64,000 nucleotides of DNA from Bryoerythrophyllum caledonicum. Its lineage: Eukaryota > Streptophyta > Bryopsida > Pottiales > Pottiaceae. This document shows positions 22,215 to 35,825 of the stretch, piece after piece; the stretch's first letter is position 1, and each line of letters opens with the position of its first letter. The stretch is taken from assembly GCA_963971425.1 (NCBI GenBank), contig OZ020517.1, positions 16,830,904 through 16,894,903 on the forward strand. Reading direction: 5' to 3'. The notes beneath the pieces are model-generated. The model did no database searches. It was not told the origin of the DNA and was given only the letters and a program-made list of their open reading frames with translations. The position numbers and the translations under genes are program-made.

Positions 22215-22395
22215 TGTTGGAACTTAGTGTCCGACCCTTGGTTACCATTATTGTTACTGTTCCGTTGAGTAGATGTTTTTTTATTCTGACTCTTTCTCTT
22301 CCTCTCTTGATCTCCGTAGTATTAAACCCCAACCATCGAACTCCTTCTCTGAACAGTTAGGTTCCCACAGTGAGTCCTGTGAGTGCAGATTAACA
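22215..22395 (+). repeat. 3' LTR of the Copia element
   Basis: 181 bp, TGTTGG...TTAACA, preceded by a purine-rich tract (22206-22214) and followed by the gtgtt target duplication. Confidence 0.95.
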
Positions 22396-22400
22396 GTGTT

Positions 22401-23122
22401 TTGATTGTACATGTTCACGAGACCCGCAAAGGCCGGTGCTGATCTTATGAAGTAGAAAGGATGATCTCAGGATTTGGGTTAACCGAATGCTCTACTGTAA
22501 ACTAACACGTTTGTAGCTCTCTGCAGGTTTTTCTGGGAGCAGGGTCGTCTTTGGCTTCACTGTTGGTTGGATCGCTCAGATTTTCGTGTGACTTGCATTC
22601 TCCTGTGTTCGCATTAGACTTTTTTGTTGCTACACGAGAACTATCTGAGCCAATATTTATCGTCTGAGTTGTTGTAACATTGTGTGACCTCGTAACAAAC
22701 GAGCTCTTGGAGGCTTTTGTTTGTAACCGCCATATTCTTTGTTATTCGGCTTTCACCTGACTGCGGGTTATGACCAAGAAAAGATGAAGTTTTGACTAGA
22801 TATTTCTGAACTCTACGTGGAGTACATTCTTGAATTGAACAGATTTTCTCTATCATCATCTCACGTCGGCCATTCTAGTTGGTATGCTTCTTGCCATTGC
22901 TCATCCCAATTGATGGACTGTATTACGGTTATCTCAGATGTAGGGCTTCTTTTGATAGATCATAGAACATAATTTTTGACAATGCTAATTATTGAACCAA
23001 ATTAGAATTATTCGTGGTTTGCATGTCGTCAGGTGTTGACTTTCTGCTCAAGCTGCCCGAGCTTGGGTTTTTTACTTCGGGGTTGCGAAAATATACATAT
23101 TCTGAGTTCACGAGTTTTGAAG
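22401..23122. other. Intergenic stretch after the Copia element
   Basis: No domain-bearing ORF. The sequence joins directly to the pre-insertion flank at 16742. It could contain the promoter of the broken gene that follows, but nothing specific was recognised. Confidence 0.35.
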
Positions 23123-24880
23123 ATGGGGGATCGGCTGGACGAGGGTGGTGGATCACGGGTGCCAAGTGGTCCTACTGTGAAGAAGGTTAGCTTTGTGGCT
23201 TCTGTCAGATTATGCATGACGGCCTCACTGTCCTATTCTTGTTGGTTATCTTGTTGTGATATTCTTCAACGCAATTTCTTACGTTGAGACAGGCTCCTTC
23301 ATTAGGATTTCTGAACTAGGTAGAGTCAAAGCTTTCAGGTGACACACTCTGCACAAGACTATCTCGAATTCATATGCAAGTGACGTTTCTGTTACGATAT
23401 CATGAATGATGTTTCTCGCTTGCGAAGTTAAAAAACGTGATTAGAAATATTGTGGGTGTACTTGTCTAGAAGGACGGCCTCCCATGACCCAGCTCTCGCA
23501 GATGCTGATCCCGACCTGGGTTCTCCTGACGAAACAGTAGATCAAGGTCCCTATCACCCTGAGGCGGTCCTGCAAGAGAGCCGCTCACATGGTCCGGTTT
23601 CAATCGTCTCTCATGGTGTTGCTCTAGTGGATGGGAATCCTGGCGATGATCCAGAGCCCTAGCAATGTTGCTCCTCAAGTGATTTTAAACCGTAATGATG
23701 GTGCTGAGGCTGGAGTGGTCGGGATCCTAGCTATCGATGTCTCCTGGAGCGGTTTCCAACTCGGGTGATCCTGGTCCTGCAGCGATTTTGAACCCTGACG
23801 ATGTTGCTCCAACGGTGCGGAACTCTGGTAATGTTGCTCCTGTAATGGCCGAGAACTTGGACGATGGTGCTCTTGGAGCCGTCCAGAAGCTCAACAACAT
23901 TGCTCTTGGAGCGGATGTTTTGAACCCTAACGATGCTGCTCCCGATGTGGCGGGGAACCTTGATGATGTAGCTTTTGAAGCGGTTGAGAACCCCAACGAC
24001 GATGCTTCTGAAGCGGTGTCATGCCCTAGTGATGTTGCTCCTGGTGGGGTTGAGAGCTCTCGCAATGTTGTGCTTGGATCACCTGTGAATCCAGTTGGTA
24101 GTGGTCATGTATTGGCTCCGAACCTTGAGAATGTTGCTCCTGTGGCTGGGAACCTTAATGATGATACTTCATGGAGTGGATGGCGAACCTGATGATATTG
24201 CATTTGGAGCGGACGGCGAACCTGCTGATGGAGCAGTCCAGAGGCCTGGCAGTGTTGAAGAGTATGAAATAGTCGAGATGGAACAGAACGGTGCTTCTCA
24301 AGCGGATGACCAGAATGGAGATCCTCGCAGTAGTGCCCCACCAACAACCGTGAATGCCGACGCGGATGAGATCTTGTGGAGCAGAGCAGTAGCGGCCCAG
24401 GGTTGTGATACACTGAAAATGCTTCTTGCAAAGGATGCTACATATTTTCGGAAGTACGAAAAGAAGAATGAGGTCGGTACTGCTTTGCACGCTGCAGCCG
24501 CACGAAATGACGTCGGGCTTGCGGAACATATCCTTATCGTGTTGTCTTGGGCTGAGGAGGCGACCTTGATATGCGTTTCTCGGATACGAGACTCGACCTT
24601 GACCGTTATAAACCGATGCTCAGGGTAGCACAGCTTCAGAGGTGGCGCAGCAGAAGAATCATGCTGCAATCGAGAAGAAAATACGTGGATATATTGCTGC
24701 CAAATACATACGACGTATTTACAATAAGAAGAGGAGAAGAGCAAGCATTTCGAAGACTATGGATTGTGCTGGAAATCATCTTAGTGGCACTCCTTGGGGG
24801 TTGCAGTTAATGGCAGCTCCTTTGGAGATACCCTTGGGTTTTTTTCTTCAAGGGCACGCCCAATTGAGGTGCCGTTAACA
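23123..24880 (+). pseudogene. Broken gene with 11-residue tandem repeats and an ankyrin-like segment
   Basis: A first exon-like piece (23123-23185, 'MGDRLDEGGGSRVPSGPTV') ends at AAG|GTTAGC. From about 23460 a repeat-rich frame runs on, but it must jump frame near 23655, 23735 and 24170 to remain open. 23760-24170 is a minisatellite of about 33-bp units encoding 11-residue repeats of the type N-x-D-D-V-A-P-x-x-V-E. Downstream, about 24350-24530 encodes 'TLKMLLAKDATYFRKY' and 'VGTALHAAAARNDVGLAEHI', matching ankyrin-repeat spacing. A basic segment ('EKKIRGYIAAKYIRRIYNKK') follows in another frame near 24670. Three or more frame changes argue for a pseudogene, although unrecognised introns or assembly errors are possible. 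Host function is unknown. Confidence 0.5.
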
Positions 24881-25445
24881 GCACCCCCTCAGAGAAAATC
24901 GCTTTGAGCTTACTTCAACACATCTCTAAGGAAAGGAGAGCGTTGGAATTCGCTGCAGCTACACCCTTGTGAGGGATGCCGCTAGGGAGTCCTCGAGGTT
25001 TTTTCCGAATGTCACCCACAAGGGCTTGCTGCTAACGGTACCTCTCTTGGAATTGCCCTTGGAAAATATGCCGACAGAATGGTGACATCAACGTACATGG
25101 GTTTTCAATAACAAGAAAGAATTTACAGCTGCACACACGTAGGCAAAACTGCAGGTTCACTTTTGAAATGCTTTTATACACTCGCATACTGCAAACAATT
25201 GGGGTTTATGTCATTACTAATGATCTTTCCGAACCAGTTGAAGGCCAACATGCTTCCAATGACTGTACACAGCTTTGTAGGTAGAGTTGGTGGACTTTTA
25301 GACAGACAAGGGGTTTTTGACTTCCTGATCAGAAGACACTGATATACAAGACACTCAAGAAAGATATCCTATACTACCTACATTAAGCAAGACTCATGTA
25401 ATGTGCTTATCTAGGAATGCCCATCTTCAGTAAGTGGCCTTGCCT
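24881..25445. other. Intergenic space between the ankyrin-like pseudogene and the FAH gene
   Basis: No ORF with a domain. Short imperfect repeats around 'ggagatacccttgggttttt', 'gagtcctcgaggtttttt' and 'ttggaattgcccttgg' give a decayed look. Part of it should be the 3' UTR of the FAH gene on the minus strand. Confidence 0.35.
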
Positions 25446-28542
<3,097 letters not shown>

Positions 28543-29496
28543 CGCCACAATCTCTTCAAAATCTCTTCAAACCCCAAAAAACCCAAATCGAATCGTGAAG
28601 CAAATTCACAACCCAAATTCACGATTAGGCCATGAGACCAAAAGATCGAGACCCGGTACTTGTAGAATCAAATACCAACACACAAAGCGGATGAAGCGCA
28701 ACAAGCGATTGACACTCCGACACATCATCAAGAAGTTGACTCTCTAACACATGATCATCACACACATATTATTGCAGTGGGATTCCGGATTTGTACCTAG
28801 AAGCGAACTGTTCTCACGCGAACTGCACCGTGAGGTGGAGTTCAACCGATCCAAGTAACTTGTGCACAGACAGACGACAAATTACACCTTCATACCACCT
28901 TCATAACAATTGCTCAAACTCAGACGCCTTCACAATCATATCTGAGTAATATGTGAATACATACGTCTGATCTAAGGTTCTCATCTGATTGAATACTGAA
29001 CGGAAAAGGGATTCGTGAGGGGGATGATTATGGTCGTGTAATGGATGCAAGCAGGCCCTGTTATGAGTCATAATGTGCGTACCGGCCATGATGTGTGGTT
29101 AGATCTCGTCAATCTAGGTCTGATCAGAAAGATCATCTATGATTATATCGAAGTAGTGATTACAATGGAAGATAATTATCCTGCTGTCAATTCTAAAGTT
29201 GATGTACAAGTCAGGAATGACACGGCGGATGGATAATCTGAGTCGGCATATTATGATAGTAACCTATAATCATGCATGCACTTCATGGTGACTTGTCTTT
29301 GCTATTCGTGTATTGCGAGCTTGGTACAATTGTGATAGATCGATGTTGGGATTTCGATACCTGGATAAACATTCTTTTTTGTGATGATGGGAAGTCTTGG
29401 GCCTTACTTGAGTTGACCAAATGAAAATATACCTCTCTATCTCTTCTCTCTATATTTGTATTTGTATTTGTATTTGTATCCATCTATCTATATATA
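28543..29496. other. Upstream of the FAH gene, no gene seen
   Basis: The first part should be the FAH promoter. The ORF at 28337-28747 (+) is antisense to FAH exon 1 and is not supported. Near 29456-29480 there is a (TTTGTA)n microsatellite next to a TATA/CTAT-rich run that borders the Helitron cluster. Confidence 0.45.
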
Positions 29497-29849
29497 TCAT
29501 ACTACTAAAATCATAATCTACGCAGTGAATCATGCACTGATCAACCACGCAGTCAACCGTGCAATGAACTATAGAGACGTTGCAGTCAACCGTGCAGTGA
29601 ATCATGTTACCTTTTCTATTTTACTAGTTTGTAATGTGAAAACTACATTAAAATAGTTGGACCTATGCATTGCAAAGCAAGCGCCAATTGCTACTAAAAC
29701 CATAATCTACGTAGTGAACCACGCAGCGATGAACCACACAGTCAACTGTGCAATGAATCATGTTATTTTATTTTTTTGATAGTTTGTAATATAAAAACTA
29801 TATTGAAATGGTTGGACTAATGCGTTGCAAAGCAAGCGCCAATTGCTAG
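29497..29849 (+). mobile_element. Helitron-like non-autonomous element H0
   Basis: It begins TCATACTACTAAAA after an A. It ends with a small hairpin (ttgc-aaa-gcaa) followed by gcgccaattgCTAG before a T, the Helitron arrangement (5' TC, 3' hairpin plus CTRR, A/T insertion). Internally it contains two tandem units of about 170 bp (from 29503 and from about 29690). The first unit ends 'gccaattgctac' instead of 'ctag'. No coding sequence. Confidence 0.6.
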
Positions 29850-29875
29850 TGTGTGTATATATATATATATATATA

Positions 29876-30443
29876 CTAGGGTTGGTACCCGTCATCCCGA
29901 TGGGGAGAGCGGAGGGTGGTGTGTTAAATTTACGTTTGTATGTTTTGTATTTTAAAACCTCTACGCTCAAATCGAATCTAAATGAAAAAGTACTTATATT
30001 TTTGGAGTGCATGTAAACGTTATCCTAGTTCAAATCCACTCCAAAAATAAAGTACTTTTGCTTTATATTTGCATTTTGATCGACCCTTTGTGCACATAAG
30101 TATCACTTGCCTAATATAGGAGGAGAAAACCCTTCACATCAAGAGGTCAAAATCAAGTCATTAGGTTACGACCTAATATAAGAGGAGAAAACCCTTCACA
30201 TCAAGAGGTCAAAATCAAGAGTCATTAGGTTACTACCTAATATCAAGAGTCAAAAAGAGTGCATCACCGTGCCTCACCCTTCACATCAAGAGGTCAAAAT
30301 CAAGAGTCATTAGGTTACTACCTAATATCAAGAGTCAAAAAGAGTGCATCACCGTGCCTCACCCTTCACATCAAGAGGTCAAAATCAAGAAAAAGAGGTC
30401 ATGTGATCGGGAGCGGCAGACTGACGCCTTTTATATAGGTAGA
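29876..30443 (-). mobile_element. Helitron-like non-autonomous element H3
   Basis: On the minus strand it starts TCTACCTATATAAAAGGCG (from 30443) and ends with the hairpin region CCCATCGGGATGACGGG then TACCAACCCTAG before T (29876). It shares its 5' end with H1, H2 and H4, and its 3' end with H1. The interior holds direct repeats of about 60 bp and then about 84 bp ('cccttcacatcaagaggtcaaaatcaag...'). Non-coding. Confidence 0.7.
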
Positions 30444-30463
30444 TATATATATATAAATATATA

Positions 30464-31979
30464 TCTACCTATATAATAGGCGATAGTTTGTTTGTCCGCC
30501 ACTCCAACATACCAAGAAGACCATCACCGCACAATAGACCAAGAAGACCATCACCGCACAACAGACCAAGAAGACCATCACCGCACAACAGACCAATAAA
30601 ACCATCACCGCACAACAGACCAAGAAGACCATCACCGCACAACAGACCAATAAAACCATCACCGCACAACAGACCAAGAAGCGTCTGCCCTTGAGACTGG
30701 GTCTGCCAACGACACCAACTTCACTCTTAAGCTCGAGCTTGGAGCTCCAATCACTCTGTAGGCAAGAAAAGGCGAGATTGTATGTAGGATGCGAGTTCCA
30801 TTTTGTCAGTCCTCCTGTTTTTTATGCCGATCGTCAGTCCTCCTGTTTTTGAGCTTTGATGTTGATCGCAACCGAGTAGGTATACCATTTGGGTTTAGTG
30901 CAAATTGGTCATTTTTTGTGGGAGCTCTCCCTGCCAGGTCAGTCCCTCCTGCATCCATGTCGACATTGATGTATGTTTCTTGAGATGCGTTTGTAATTTG
31001 TGATTTTTGCTATGTAAGGTTCTTGAAATGTGTTTGTAATTTGTGAATTTTTCTATGTAAGGGAATGGAGAGAGGTGGTTTTTGTATTATTCCCGATCAG
31101 TAGAGTGTTTTGGAGGTTTTTTTTTATGTGTGGATAGTTTTGCATTTCATGTTATGTTGTATTGTGGAGGTTGCGGGGGTTGTCCTGGTTTGGTGTAGTT
31201 GGTTGAGCTTTCTTTGGGAGGCGGTGGACGCCGGTGCCTGAATTTTGCCTCTCCGGTAGCTTGGCAGGGCTTTTGGTCGATGTTTCGTGGATGTAGATCG
31301 AGGTTTAGTTTGGGAGAGTTGAGTGTTGTTCGGATTAGACCTCCGATGTGTGTCTCTTGGTAATAGAAGATTGGTTGCACGTTCTTTGAAATGCCTGCAT
31401 TTGCTTTTTTATGTATATTTACGGCTTTTGAGTGTTTTCAATGTTTTTTTGCAGGTTGACTGTGCCCAAGACAGGCCATCATGGCGGCTACATCTTGCGG
31501 ATGTGGCTTGAGCCTCCGGGGCAGCACGTCGGTGGCTGCTGCACAGAAGGTACATCCTTTGCATGTTGGCCCGCCCAAACAGAAGCATTTTTGAATCCCT
31601 AAGTGTTTTCAGTGTAGGAACATTTTTGGAGGAATTGAAAGTGGAGCTTGAAAATTTTCTGCTATGAGGTGTGTTGCATGACAGAGTTGTTGTGTCTTTT
31701 TTGTCATGCTTCATCTTTTCGGTACTGCAAATGTTATGTAGTTGTCCCTGGAGAAATTCACTGAGTTGGGTTTTTTGTTTCTTTGCATCGGGAGGTGGCG
31801 CAGTCGGTCATCTCAAAGCTCTTGACTCTCGTAGCAATCAACGACGAGGAGGAAATCAAGGTCAAATATAAAAATTTGTGCACTTAGTGAACGTAGGGTG
31901 GGGACAGTGCGTGGTAGGGGGTGGCTCCAGTGTTTTGCAAACGGAAGCATCGTTAGGGGGCACTATGTGCTGTGTGCAA
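30464..31979 (+). mobile_element. Helitron-like 5' end H4 with minisatellite and possible captured exons
   Basis: Starts TCTACCTATATAATAGGCG, the same 5' signature as H1-H3, head to head with H3 across an 18-20 bp AT run. Six 27-bp units (accaagaagaccatcaccgc...) follow at 30511-30672 and keep an open frame. At 31481-31550 'MAATSCGCGLSLRGSTSVAA' followed by AAG|GTACATC looks like a captured exon, perhaps a plastid-targeting leader. Near 31797 'AQSVISKLLTLVAINDEEEI' looks like another piece. Its own 3' end was not identified before H1 begins; it might be the CTAG at 32819-32822. Confidence 0.45.
30511..30672. repeat. 27-bp minisatellite, six units
   Basis: Six near-identical 27-bp units (accaagaagaccatcaccgc + acaacag), two with 'aataaa' in place of 'aagaag', followed by a partial unit. 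The period is a multiple of three, which explains the repetitive ORFs on both strands; these are not taken as genes. Confidence 0.95.
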
Positions 31980-32625
31980 TCTACTTATATAATAGGCGTC
32001 AATGTCTGTCCGTCCGCCGCTCCCGGTCACATGACCTTTGGAATTGCCATTTGAATCAAATGTGCCTTTTGAATTGAATGTGAACTTTGAAAAAATCCTC
32101 CATATGTGCCCTTTGGAGGAATCCCTTATAGTGCCCTTTGGAGGAATCCCTTATAGTGCCCTTTGGAGGAATCCCTTATAGTGCCCTTTGGAGGAAACCT
32201 TTGTAGTGCCCTTTTATTCAAATTTGGCTTATTGAGTTTTGAAATTGTAGTATGTATCAAAAATAGAAAATAAAACCATAATTTCCAACATAATGAAACT
32301 ACACAATGTACTACCTCGGGTACATAAAATAAATGATAGTTATCTAAAGACAATAACATGTATATAAAATAAATAATGGATATTTAAAGTAAATAGTAGG
32401 TATATATAGTACATAATGCATATATAATGGGTAAATTTTATTTTTGCATTTACATATGTTTATTTAACTTGGATTGCCCCGGTCAGTGGATGACAACGGG
32501 GAATGGACTTGACTTGATTTAGATTCGATTCGAGCTTATAGGTTTTAAAATAAAAAAACATGCAAATGTAACTTTAACACACCACCCTCCGCTCTCCCCG
32601 TCGGGATGACGGGTACCAACCCTAG
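31980..32625 (+). mobile_element. Helitron-like element H1 with extended 3' end
   Basis: Starts A|TCTACTTATATAATAGGCG and ends hairpin CCCGTCGGGATGACGGG-TACCAACCCTAG|T. The first about 510 bp match H2 closely ('ccgccgctcccggtcacatgacc' onward). Where H2 terminates ('acaacgggggatgtactag'), H1 reads 'acaacggggaatggacttg' and continues about 140 bp to the second terminator. A 25-bp unit (gtgccctttggaggaatccc...) is repeated four times at about 32106-32205, versus once in H2. Confidence 0.7.
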
Positions 32626-32822
32626 TGCTAAATAAATGCACGAACCTCAACCCGTCAGAACGACGGGTACGTTCATGAAAGTGCCTAAAATATTCATGAA
32701 AGTATGCCTGAAATACGAGGGATGCAAATTGCAATCTAAAATATAATACGTCAAACTAATTTTATTTTGAGGAGCACTAATAAATAACCTTCCCCGGTCG
32801 GAACGACGGGTACTGATACTAG
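32626..32822 (+). mobile_element. Helitron 3'-end fragment
   Basis: About 200 bp ending in the hairpin region cccggtcggaacgacggg then tactgatactag|t. A related hairpin (cccgtcagaacgacggg) occurs at about 32650. No matching 5' end directly adjoins it, so it may be the tail of H4 displaced by H1. Confidence 0.45.
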
Positions 32823-32832
32823 TATATATATA

Positions 32833-33280
32833 TCTACCTATATAAAAGACGTATGTCCGCCGCTCCCGGTCACATGACCTTTGGATTTGTCATTTGAATC
32901 AAATGTGCCCTTTGAATTGAATGTGAATTTTGAAAGAATCCTCCATATGTGCCCTTCGGAGGAATCCTTTATAGTGTCCTTTTATTCAAATTTGGCTTAT
33001 TGAGTTTTAAAATTGTATTATGTATCAAAAATAGAAAAATAAACCATAATTTCCAACATATTGAAACTACACAATATACTACCTCGGGTACATAAAATAA
33101 ATGATAGTTATCTAAAGACAATAACATGTATATGAAATAAATAATGGGTATTTAAAGTGAATAATAGGTATATATAGTACATAATGCATATAATATGGGT
33201 AAATTTGATTTTTGCATTTACATGCGTCTATTTAACTTGGAATTGCCCCGGCCAATTGATGACAACGGGGGATGTACTAG
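32833..33280 (+). mobile_element. Helitron-like element H2
   Basis: 448 bp. Starts A|TCTACCTATATAAAAGACG and ends with the hairpin ccccg...cggggg then atgtactag|T. It is the shorter relative of H1. Non-coding. Confidence 0.7.
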
Positions 33281-33531
33281 TATATATATAATAGAATTGG
33301 TTTCCATGTGTCCGTCTGTGTGTTCAAGGTTATCTATGTGCTGAGAAGACTTGGCGTTTTTACCTTGAGGCCTTTATTTTTAAATAATTACTTTAGCACT
33401 TTTATGGTTTTCTTTTACCTTGGTTTAATACTTTAATTAAAAGTATTCATTAAAATTAAAAGCATGTTATTGTATAAGAATATAACTTTTATTTTACAAA
33501 CTTTTACTTTGCAACTTTTATTTTATCTATA
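33281..33531. other. AT-rich spacer between Helitron-like elements
   Basis: Very AT-rich sequence without an ORF of interest or recognised termini. Confidence 0.4.
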
Positions 33532-35551
33532 TCTATAAAAGAATACAGGATGAGAAATCCGTCTGATGGATGAACCCGTGGATGAAAAAGGCCGCGCCGA
33601 TGAAAAACCGCGGCTCGGATGAAAACGGTCGATTGGTTCAGGAATCAATGTGCTCTTGGCGTCATTTTGCGTACGAACGTATGTCTGCGTTGATTTTTGT
33701 TTTCTGTATTATGTGTCTGGGTCATGAGTTTAGGGTTGACAAACTTTCAGGACGTAGGATTCTGGTTCTGTTGTTTAGATGTGGGTTGTTTCATTATCTG
33801 CATCAGTCGCATCAGATGAGTGGACATCCCTGAATCTTAAATCTCGGAGTAATCCGCTCCATATGAAAGTACGCTCCATACGATTCTCTCCGGGCAGGAA
33901 GCTGTAAAGCTGCAGCAGCACCCCGACGAGGTGGAGATGAAGAAGACCATGTTACCTGATGTTGTGGCGGCTATCTTCTCCGACTCGGAGCCGCGAGCCA
34001 GAGTGCGAGCGTGGATCGATCCGTTGCTGAGAGACGCATTTCCTTTGGACTGCGCTTGTGGCCAAGAATTGCGAGTTTGTGAGAATTTAATCTCAAACTT
34101 CTCAGTTTAGCAAGTGCTCAACATGGGTTGTGCAAGCTTCATTCAACCAAGCAGGATATGTGTATTTTTGTTGTATTTGGAGAGAATCGCCATCTCTAAT
34201 GGATTTTTAAGATTTAATAGATTTTTGAGTCGCAGGTGAAGAGCTCGGAGCGCTATTGCGGATATCGGAATCGTCGAAGAGCAGGTACTGAAGCATGGAT
34301 TGCAATCCGAGCCTGGGTTTAGGGTTTGTAGGATCATTGTCTGTACAGTGTCTGATTGCACTTGGTGTTTTTATTGGTTGATTGATGGTTTTGGAAGCTT
34401 TGGACTTGGCACTATGATCAGAGAGGTTCAGGGCTCAGGGTTGATGGGATTATGATTCTTTACCATGTCCGGTCACGCTGGTTGCTTCGTACAGTGATCT
34501 AGATGATTATCGAAGGTTGCTATAAACTATGATCGTTGTATTGGTGGCAGGATCTTCGAGATGCCATCGCTAAGCTATCTCCGAAGCATGAGAAGGAGCA
34601 AGCAGCGCTTGTGGAGGGCTATCGCGCTTTCTACCACAAGTGGTACTTTCAATTGAGGTCAGTCATCTAATTCCACTCTCTTCGGCACACAACCAGTCGT
34701 CCCGTTCCATGTGAAAGTTGTGGAGATCTGGAACAGACATGAGTTGAGGGGATTCATGTAGAGATTCATCTTTGTATACTCAGGTGTGAGAATCCTGGTG
34801 TTGGAGTTGGAGCTTACAATCCATCTATGCCTGCAGGTGTGGATTTGGGCTTCTGATGTACGGTTTCGGCACCGAAACGTATACGAACAAAGAACGCCCC
34901 TCGCTTCACCTGAACTTTTACCCAAATTCAGCTGCTCATGATAACCCTTCTAAAAAGGCATACTGATTCGTAACTACCGAATGCATATTGATTAGTAACC
35001 CTAACCTAAAGTTCTTGCTCCCAGAGTCGGCATAGCAGAATAGGTGCATGAATGCACAAACTTGACAAATGACTACTGTAAAGTCATTCGTATCCATCAT
35101 CTTTGGTGGCAAAGGGCACAAAATCATCATACAACATTGAAACCTAAACCACACAAACTGAGAAATGGACACAACAAAAGAATTCCAGATCTACTACAAA
35201 CTCACAATCAGAAAGGTGTCCTCTCAGATATCAAGGCCAACAAGTTGCGTAAGCTCCAACACCTTCTGTTGCTTTGTAAATGCAGTCACATCTTACCCAC
35301 CAACAATATGGTAATCCGAAATCCCCAAAAACTCAACCCCAAAAACTCAACCCCAAACCTCCAACTAGAGCATCAACCCCCTGAAACCCTAATCTCAAAC
35401 CTTGGAGATCAATAATTCCTAACTTGGGTCAGGTTGGAAAAAACAAATATTGTCAGATCAGCATGACAAGAAAAACCCAAAAAAAAAGACGGGGCGGGGA
35501 TGGGGACAGGGGACGGGGGACGGTGTCCGGAGGACATGGGTACTCCACTAG
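33532..35551 (+). mobile_element. Helitron-like element H5 carrying exon-like fragments
   Basis: Starts A|TCTATAAAAGAATAC and ends in a hairpin (tgtcc-gga-ggaca) followed by tgggtactccaCTAG|T at 35548-35551. Two interior stretches have exon borders and coding-like composition. At about 33898-34080, after ...gggcag|, it encodes 'EAVKLQQHPDEVEMKKTMLP' and continues with 'RVRAWIDPLLRDAFPL'. At about 34551-34657, after ...ggcag|, it encodes 'DLRDAIAKLSPKHEKEQAAL' and continues with 'YRAFYHKWYFQLR' before |GTCAGT. This suggests capture of host gene pieces with introns. The source gene was not recognised. Confidence 0.55.
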
Positions 35552-35825
35552 TAGTTTTATAAATGCCATGTGTCAACAACAAAGCTATTTCTCTTAGGAT
35601 ATATCAACCCTCCAAAGGAGATGGCAAAAGTAATATTATTTGGATTTTGGGTTTAGGATTTTAGAAGACGGGAACGGGAATGGGGGAGGGGAACGGCGGA
35701 CGGAGACAAGGACAAGGACGGGGACAAGGGGAGGGGGGGTTGGGAAAATGTGTCTAGGACGGGGATGGGGAAGTAGGGACTTAATACAAAACAATATTGT
35801 GTCTGGAGGACACGGGTTCCACTAG
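35552..35825 (+). mobile_element. Second Helitron-type 3' end, G-rich
   Basis: Repeats the G-rich tail of H5 (ggggacgg-like runs at 35660-35775) and ends in a hairpin (gtgtc-tggag-gacac) followed by gggttccaCTAG|T at 35822-35825. It has no 5' end of its own. It is probably a partial copy or an alternative terminator. Confidence 0.5.

Larger units (their letters stand above)
16743..22400 (+). mobile_element. Full-length Copia LTR retrotransposon with target duplication
   Basis: LTRs at 16748-16928 and 22215-22395 (181 bp each, TGTTGG...TTAACA) differ at two positions. A perfect 5-bp target duplication (gtgtt at 16743-16747 and 22396-22400) flanks them. The primer binding site TGGTATCAGAGC follows the 5' LTR immediately (16929-16940), and a polypurine tract (aagaggggg, 22206-22214) precedes the 3' LTR. 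A single uninterrupted gag-pol ORF lies at 17128-21702. All features of a potentially active autonomous element are present. Order PR-INT-RT-RH identifies Copia. Confidence 0.97.

Noticed and set aside
30465-30694. Repetitive 60-70 codon ORFs on both strands
   Set aside because: They are a by-product of a 27-bp minisatellite whose period is a multiple of three.
35480-35780. G-rich runs as an independent regulatory G-quadruplex region
   Set aside because: They are part of the repeated tails of two Helitron-type ends, so the composition is explained by the mobile elements.
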